Below are positions 6,857 through 10,132 of a DNA stretch of 10,132 nucleotides, piece after piece. Source of the DNA: Chloroflexota bacterium (lineage in GTDB: Bacteria > Chloroflexota > Limnocylindria > Limnocylindrales > CSP1-4); NCBI GenBank assembly GCA_021777365.1, contig JAJYDP010000132.1:1-10132 (forward strand). The letters run 5' to 3'. Numbering within the stretch: position 1 is the stretch's first letter; every line of letters starts with the position of its first letter. Below the pieces are notes generated by a model, which saw only the letters and a program-made list of their open reading frames with translations, made no database searches and had not been told where the DNA came from. A program made the translations under genes and the position numbers.

Positions 6857-7045
6857 GCCAGGCGCTTTACCACCGACATCGGCTTCGCGGTGACCAACGA
6901 GGCTCTCCAGCTCCACGGCGGATACGGTTACCTGCGCGAGTACGGTATCGAGAAGCTCGTTCGCGACCTGCGCGTCCACCAGATCGTCGAGGGCACGAAC
7001 GAGATCATGCGGCTGATCATCGCTCGCAGCCTTCTCCAGGGCTGA
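6848..7045 (+). pseudogene. C-terminal remnant of an acyl-CoA dehydrogenase
   Basis: About 65 codons read CAMARRFTTDIGFAVTNEAL, QLHGGYGYLREYGIEKLVRD and LRVHQIVEGTNEIMRLIIAR before a TGA at 7043-7045. This is the highly conserved C-terminal helical domain of acyl-CoA dehydrogenases, with the QLHGGYGY and EGTNEIMR signatures that contact FAD across the tetramer. It is closest in feel to isobutyryl/short-branched-chain enzymes. A full enzyme has about 380 residues, so some 300 are missing. In this frame the sequence upstream of 6848 has no resemblance, and it is better read as another gene on the minus strand. The fragment cannot be active, since the substrate pocket and most of the flavin site are absent. 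Confidence 0.8.
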
Positions 7046-7081
7046 GGTAGCTCGGCGCTCCCGTCAGTTCAACCTGCGCTG

Positions 7082-7500
7082 TCAGCGTCGCCACCCTTCG
7101 AGGTACATCCAGGTTTCGGTGGCCGGGCAGAGCGCGGGCGCGTGCTCGGCATCCGGATCGGGCCCGCCAGCGGGATGCGCCGCACCTCCACCGGCGGCGG
7201 GCTCGTCAACTCGATCACCGTCAACTCAAACGGCGCCTCGATCGAGGGTGAGGCGCTGATCTCCAGCAGGCGACCCGAGGCGAGGCTGTCGCGCGTGCAG
7301 GTGGCCGCTCACGATCAGGACGGGTGCCTGCGACGAGCGAAGCGCCTCCTCCACCTCGCCGATGCCGATCGCGTCACCGGGATACCGGAGGCCGAGTTCG
7401 GCGAACTGTGCCTGGCGCGAGAGCACCGAATAGTGCGAGAGCCAGGTCGGTAAGGCACCGCCATCGGTACGCTGGAGAACTTGCCGTGTGCGGTCACGGT
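7082..7500 (-). pseudogene. C-terminal remnant of a metallophosphoesterase with two frameshifts
   Basis: On the minus strand a frame begins without a plausible start near 7500. It reads GALPTWLSHYSVLSRQ, then AQFAELGLRYPGDAIGIGE, then the metal-binding VLIVSGHLHAR (GHxH codons at 7295-7306). This matches the last third of calcineurin-like phosphoesterases, in which SH(Y/F) and GHxH supply metal ligands. At a CG-dinucleotide run near 7290 the frame shifts and continues as LASGRLLEISASPSIEAPFE and LTVIELTSPPPVEVRRIPLA. A second shift near 7157 gives GPDPDAEHAPALCPATETWM and a TGA at 7082-7084. The N-terminal DxH and GDxxD parts are absent. Two indels plus truncation make a pseudogene; the indels alone could be sequencing errors. 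Confidence 0.65.
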
Positions 7501-7550
7501 CTGGCGAGTGACGACGGCGGCCGTACCTGCCATGCTACTGCGCTATTCTG

Positions 7551-7820
7551 GGATTTCTGAACCTCGAGGCCGTCGAAGCCTCCGCCGGCCGTTTCGATGG
7601 GCCGGTCCTGGTCCTGCACGGACATCTGCACGCCGTGGCGTGCCGGGAGGGACGCCTGCTGCAGATCGGAGTCCCCGCCGTCGTGGAGTGGCCCCACGTC
7701 TGGACCGGCGCGTCGATCGAGACGGCGGCGGACGGGACCGTGGCCGTGCGGACCGCACTGGTCCCCATCCCAGGGAGCATGGTCGAAGGCCGACGTAGAC
7801 ACCGTGCTGGATGCGCGTGA
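7551..7820 (+). pseudogene. C-terminal remnant of a second metallophosphoesterase
   Basis: A plus-strand frame reads GFLNLEAVEASAGRFDGPV, then LVLHGHLHAVACREGRLLQI, then GVPAVVEWPHVWTGASIETA, to a TGA at 7818-7820. The GHLH motif (7620-7631), followed by a glycine-led strand and a hydrophobic VPAVVEWP segment, is the C-terminal end of a calcineurin-like phosphoesterase. It is divergent from the neighbouring remnant, with which it shares the PVL...GHLHA...GRLL framework but little else. There is no start codon or ribosome site before residue 1 of this reading, and the N-terminal metal site is missing. Its upstream end lies about 50 bases from the upstream end of the opposing remnant, so the two diverge from one breakpoint zone. 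Confidence 0.6.
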
Positions 7821-8005
7821 GCAGCGCTGGGCGTACGCGGTCCGACGATGGAGGCGGGTTCTGGCACGCTGACGCTGATCGGCCGTGGCGGCAGGCGTGC
7901 TACGAACTGGAGGAAGCCAAGTGGCAGACCGATGACCGCCGACTGCGGGAAGCAGCCGCTCTCGGGGAAGCGCGAGCGTGCCACGCTTGTCGGGAGTCGC
8001 CCTGA
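7774..8005 (+). pseudogene. Unidentified C-terminal tail with a frameshift near 7870
   Basis: Overlapping the end of the second phosphoesterase remnant, another plus frame reads WSKADVDTVLDAREQRWAYA, then VRRWRRVLAR and a TGA at 7870-7872. Immediately after, the adjacent frame reads DADRPWRQACYELEEAKWQT and DDRRLREAAALGEARACHAC to a TGA at 8003-8005. Both are Trp/Glu/Arg-rich amphipathic helices and could be one protein broken by a single indel. No family is recognised and no start is seen. It may be the true tail of an otherwise lost gene, or simply the two best-looking frames of non-coding DNA. Confidence 0.3.
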
Positions 8006-8017
8006 CGCTGTCGATCT

Positions 8018-8035
8018 CGCGCGCTGCGGCGCGCG
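8018..8035. terminator. GC-rich hairpin downstream of the beta-helix gene
   Basis: CGCGCGC (8018-8024), a TGCG loop and GCGCGCG (8029-8035) form a perfect 7-bp stem, 24 bases beyond the stop of the minus-strand gene ending at 8059. There is no T-tract on the minus strand after it. It is therefore not a classic Rho-independent terminator, though such U-less hairpins can end or protect transcripts in high-GC bacteria. Alternating CG sequence also forms such stems by chance. Confidence 0.3.
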
Positions 8036-8058
8036 CGGCGCCTCGTTGAGTGGCGGGT

Positions 8059-8667
8059 TCAGTCGAGCTGCTCGTCGTCGCGGTGGCGCCCGAGCGCGCG
8101 GGTGTAGCGGGTCATCGCCTCGCGCATGGTCGCCTCGCGATCGCCGCGGTCCGCGACGCCGAAGACGTAGGGCAGGAAGCCGCCGGCCTCGGCCAGGCCG
8201 GCTCTGATCGCATCGGCCTCCCCGGGCGGGTACAGGCGGGCCGGGTCGCCTACCGCCACCCAGCCGATCGGGATGCGGGTCCCGGCCGGCACCTGAGCGC
8301 CGATGTGCACCGCGCCCCCGAGTGCGACGCTGCTCGCCCGTCCCAGGCGCGCCCCGTTGAACACCATCGCGCCGGTGGCGACGAAGACCGCGTCGTCGAT
8401 CTCGCAGCCGGACAGGTAGGCGTGGGGGCCGACGAGCACGTGGTCGCCGAGACGGGTCGGGTGGGCTCCGGTGCCGCGGATCACGGCGTGCTCCATCACC
8501 ACGCACCCGGCGCCGATGCGCACCGCACCACCCTCCGCGGTGAGGACCGCTCCGTGCAGGATCCGGCTCTCCGGCCCGACGTGCACCTCGCCGCTCAGCA
8601 CCGCGGTGGGCGCGACGTAGGCGCTCGGATCGATGGCCGGCTCGGTGCCGCGGTGTCGCAGCCGCAT
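8059..8667 (-). CDS. Left-handed beta-helix hexapeptide-repeat protein, gamma-carbonic-anhydrase/PaaY type
   Basis: This gene encodes 202 residues from ATG 8667, with AGGA eight bases upstream. The N-terminal half shows hexapeptide turns of a left-handed beta-helix: AYVAPTAVLSGEVHVGPES (16-34), ILHGAVLTAEGGAVRIG (36-52), LGDHVLVGPHAYLSGCEI (73-90) and VPIGW-like IPIGWVAVGDPARLYPP (132-148). A C-terminal helix follows. This is the gamma-carbonic-anhydrase/PaaY branch of hexapeptide proteins. The zinc ligands of Cam-type enzymes appear to be replaced. The VGH...LHGC block is VGPHAYLSGC, giving Pro81 and Ser86 where His is expected, and the third position is probably Arg64. Carbonic anhydrase activity is thus doubtful, and an acyltransferase-like or structural role is possible. 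It follows the YczE remnant by 18 bases on the same strand. Confidence 0.82.
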   Translation of the reverse strand: MRLRHRGTEPAIDPSAYVAPTAVLSGEVHVGPESRILHGAVLTAEGGAVRIGAGCVVMEHAVIRGTGAHPTRLGDHVLVGPHAYLSGCEIDDAVFVATGAMVFNGARLGRASSVALGGAVHIGAQVPAGTRIPIGWVAVGDPARLYPPGEADAIRAGLAEAGGFLPYVFGVADRGDREATMREAMTRYTRALGRHRDDEQLD

Positions 8668-8685
8668 GACCGCGATCCTACCCCC

Positions 8686-8898
8686 TCACTCCGACACGTA
8701 CGCGACCGCGCCGATCCGGGCCGGCCGCGCCGGGCCGGCGGTCCGCGAGAAGAGCGGGATCGTGACGTGCACCATCGGGCCGATGGCGAGCGCGAACAGG
8801 AGCGTCCCGATGCCCACGGTCCCGCCGAGGAGGAACCCCACGGCCAGGACGGAGCACTCGATCGCCGTCCGGACCCGCCTGAGCGAGCGGCCCCGCCT
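8686..8898 (-). pseudogene. C-terminal remnant of a YczE/YitT-like membrane protein
   Basis: About 70 codons ending at a TGA (8686-8688) read GRSLRRVRTAIECSVLAVGF, LLGGTVGIGTLLFALAIGP and MVHVTIPLF. This is the conserved last part of YczE-like integral membrane proteins: a GRS-x-RxVRT-x-IE loop, a helix, then LGGTVGxGTLLFAxxIGP. Full proteins have about 200 residues and five or so membrane helices, and the first two thirds are missing. Upstream of the recognisable part the same frame is Ala/Arg-rich without helices, and it runs straight back to the stop of the aminotransferase at 9010. No start codon or ribosome site is suitable. It lies between two intact genes of the same strand and is probably still transcribed. 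Confidence 0.65.
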
Positions 8899-9009
8899 CG
8901 CCGCGGCCGCACGACGCCCGCCCGCCGTGGCGGCGCGCCGCGCCCCCTGATACGCGGTTCCCGCGGCTGGTCGCCGGGATCGCCCGCCCGCCGGGACGGC
9001 CGGGAGCGT
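8899..9009. other. Non-coding spacer, probable deletion scar
   Basis: These 111 bases separate the aminotransferase stop from the recognisable YczE-like remnant. I see no gene, promoter or terminator. The frame is open but encodes only Arg/Ala/Gly-rich sequence. It probably marks where the 5' part of the membrane-protein gene was lost or scrambled. Confidence 0.4.
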
Positions 9010-10132
9010 TCAGGCGAAGGCGGTGTCGAATCTCGCGCGCAGGTCGCCCAGCCGCTCGACCGGCTCGTTGGCGAACACGAGTCGCAGGTAGCGTTCCCCG
9101 CTCGGGCCCCACCCGTTCATCGGCGTGGCGGCCACCTGGGCACGGGCGAACAGGCGCCGCGAGGCCTCGGACGGGGGGATCCCCATCGACGCGGTGTCGA
9201 TCAGGAGCGACCAGCCGCCGTCAGGCCGGACGCACGGGTAGGCGGCGAGCTGCTCCAGGATCGTCTCGCAGCGCTCCTGCCATGTCGCAACGGCGCGGGC
9301 GACGTCGGCGTCGGCATCCGGCGCGGCCAGCGCTGCCGCCACGGCTCCCTGCGCGATGCCCACCTGGCACACCACGTTCGTGAGACCCACCAGGCCGATG
9401 TCGGCCATGATCGGCGCGGGGCCGACGACCCACCCGACGCGCCATCCGATCATGCGCAGCTCCTTCGACGCGGACCCGATGGTGATCGTCCGCTCGGTGA
9501 GCACCGGGTGCGATGCCGGGTGGAGCGGCGGCCGGCCGTCGAAGCGGATGCGCTCCATCGCCGCGTCGTAGATGACCCACGCGCCGTGGCGCTCGAGCGG
9601 GCCGGCGATCGCGTCGAGGTGCGCGGGCGTGACGAGCGCACCCGACGGCATCGCGGGGCCCATCAGGAGGACCGCGGCCGTATTCGGCCCGATCGCGGCG
9701 GCCAGCTCGCCCGGGTCCGTGGTCCAGCCGGCAGGCGTGGGGCGGCTCTGCACGAACCTGGGGATGCCGCCCGCGAGACGGACCCGGTTGACCAGCCCCG
9801 CGTAGATGGGGTCGAAGAGGACGACGTCCTGGCCGGGCTCCACCGTCGCGAGCAGCGTGTTGAGGATCCCGTTCAGGCCCCCCGCGACGCTGACGCACTC
9901 CGAGTCGGGGTCGTAGGGACGAGCGGCGATCCGGGACACATGCGCCGCCGCCGCCTCGCGCAGGCCGCGGTGCCCCTGGAAGGGGAGATAGGAGTTGGCG
10001 GCGTCATCGTCGACCGCGCGCCTGGTCACGTCGCGGACCATGGCCGGCGGCGGGACGTCGGTGTCGAGGTTCTCGAGGCGCAGGAAGCGCGGGTCATGGG
10101 CGGCGTCAGCCGCGTCACCGACGCGATCGACG
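9010..10132 (-). CDS. PLP-dependent aminotransferase, class I/II fold (N-terminus off window)
   Basis: The frame is open from the right edge to a TGA at 9010-9012, giving 373 visible residues. An internal ATG at 10041 is not the start, because family-like sequence (DPRFLRLENLDTDVPPPA) precedes it. Motifs in order are SYLPFQGHRGLREA (substrate lid), VSVAGGLNGILNTLL (PLP phosphate), LFDPIYAGL, WVIYDAAMERIRFDG with the PLP-nitrogen Asp, and SASKELRMIGWRVGW with the Schiff-base Lys (codon 9463-9465). GERYLRLVFANEP near the end should carry the carboxylate-binding Arg. The enzyme transfers an amino group between an amino acid and a 2-oxo acid; the substrate cannot be read from sequence. The NPxNPTG loop is GPAMPSG, with Met (codon 9649-9651) where Asn normally contacts PLP, a variant I recall from some family members. 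It heads the minus-strand gene row. Confidence 0.88.
   Translation of the reverse strand, partial: VDRVGDAADAAHDPRFLRLENLDTDVPPPAMVRDVTRRAVDDDAANSYLPFQGHRGLREAAAAHVSRIAARPYDPDSECVSVAGGLNGILNTLLATVEPGQDVVLFDPIYAGLVNRVRLAGGIPRFVQSRPTPAGWTTDPGELAAAIGPNTAAVLLMGPAMPSGALVTPAHLDAIAGPLERHGAWVIYDAAMERIRFDGRPPLHPASHPVLTERTITIGSASKELRMIGWRVGWVVGPAPIMADIGLVGLTNVVCQVGIAQGAVAAALAAPDADADVARAVATWQERCETILEQLAAYPCVRPDGGWSLLIDTASMGIPPSEASRRLFARAQVAATPMNGWGPSGERYLRLVFANEPVERLGDLRARFDTAFA

Noticed and set aside
6017..8058. An insertion sequence or prophage remnant in the fragment zone
   Set aside because: I found no transposase, integrase or recombinase motif, no clear terminal inverted repeats and no tRNA. The fragments are from metabolic or uncharacterised genes.
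8678..9112. Minus-strand 144-codon frame bridging the aminotransferase end and the spacer
   Set aside because: Gly/Arg/Pro-rich, with no hydrophobic segments. The adjacent frame carries the YczE-like helices.
1..10132. CRISPR array, tRNA or rRNA gene
   Set aside because: No regularly spaced repeats, no cloverleaf-type sequence with CCA or T-loop, and no conserved rRNA stretches were seen in either strand.

Overview
The window is very GC-rich, with dense short-gapped genes, GTG and TTG starts, and a lipoprotein whose signal carries a twin-arginine motif, a lipobox and a long Ala-rich linker. This suggests a Chloroflexota (Limnocylindria-like) or actinobacterial genome. That placement is an impression from style, not a computed result.

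Region 1 (1-6029) is a probable phosphonate locus. On the minus strand, running off the left edge, is a class V aminotransferase of the 2-aminoethylphosphonate (2-AEP) transaminase type (PhnW/AepZ). It is fused behind a domain of about 150 residues that looks like a catalytically dead remnant of a phosphonatase (HAD) fold. Divergent from it, across a 373-bp control region, is a compact plus-strand operon: a Tat-type lipoprotein substrate-binding protein, two membrane permeases of equal length, an ABC ATPase with a TOBE tail, and a cytidylate-kinase-like P-loop protein. The gene order fits a PhnSTUV-type 2-AEP importer feeding the transaminase. The substrate is inferred from context and is not proven by residues.

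Region 2 (about 6017-8005) is a gene graveyard of about 2 kb. It holds pieces of at least six or seven unrelated genes on both strands, each lacking one end and several also frameshifted. They are a small hydrophobic ORF, an NTF2/SnoaL-like N-terminus, an unidentified N-terminus that ends at the same breakpoint, an unidentified C-terminus, an acyl-CoA dehydrogenase C-terminus, two diverging metallophosphoesterase C-termini, and an unknown tail. No transposase or integrase is visible.

Region 3 (8059-10132, all minus strand) is a small gene row read right to left: a class I/II PLP aminotransferase running off the right edge, then a C-terminal remnant of a YczE-like membrane protein, then an intact left-handed beta-helix protein of the gamma-carbonic-anhydrase/PaaY type. 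The last lacks the zinc histidines. A GC-rich hairpin follows it.

The most interesting points are the degenerate-HAD/PhnW fusion beside an importer, the kinase at the end of the transporter operon, and the clustered multi-gene decay zone.
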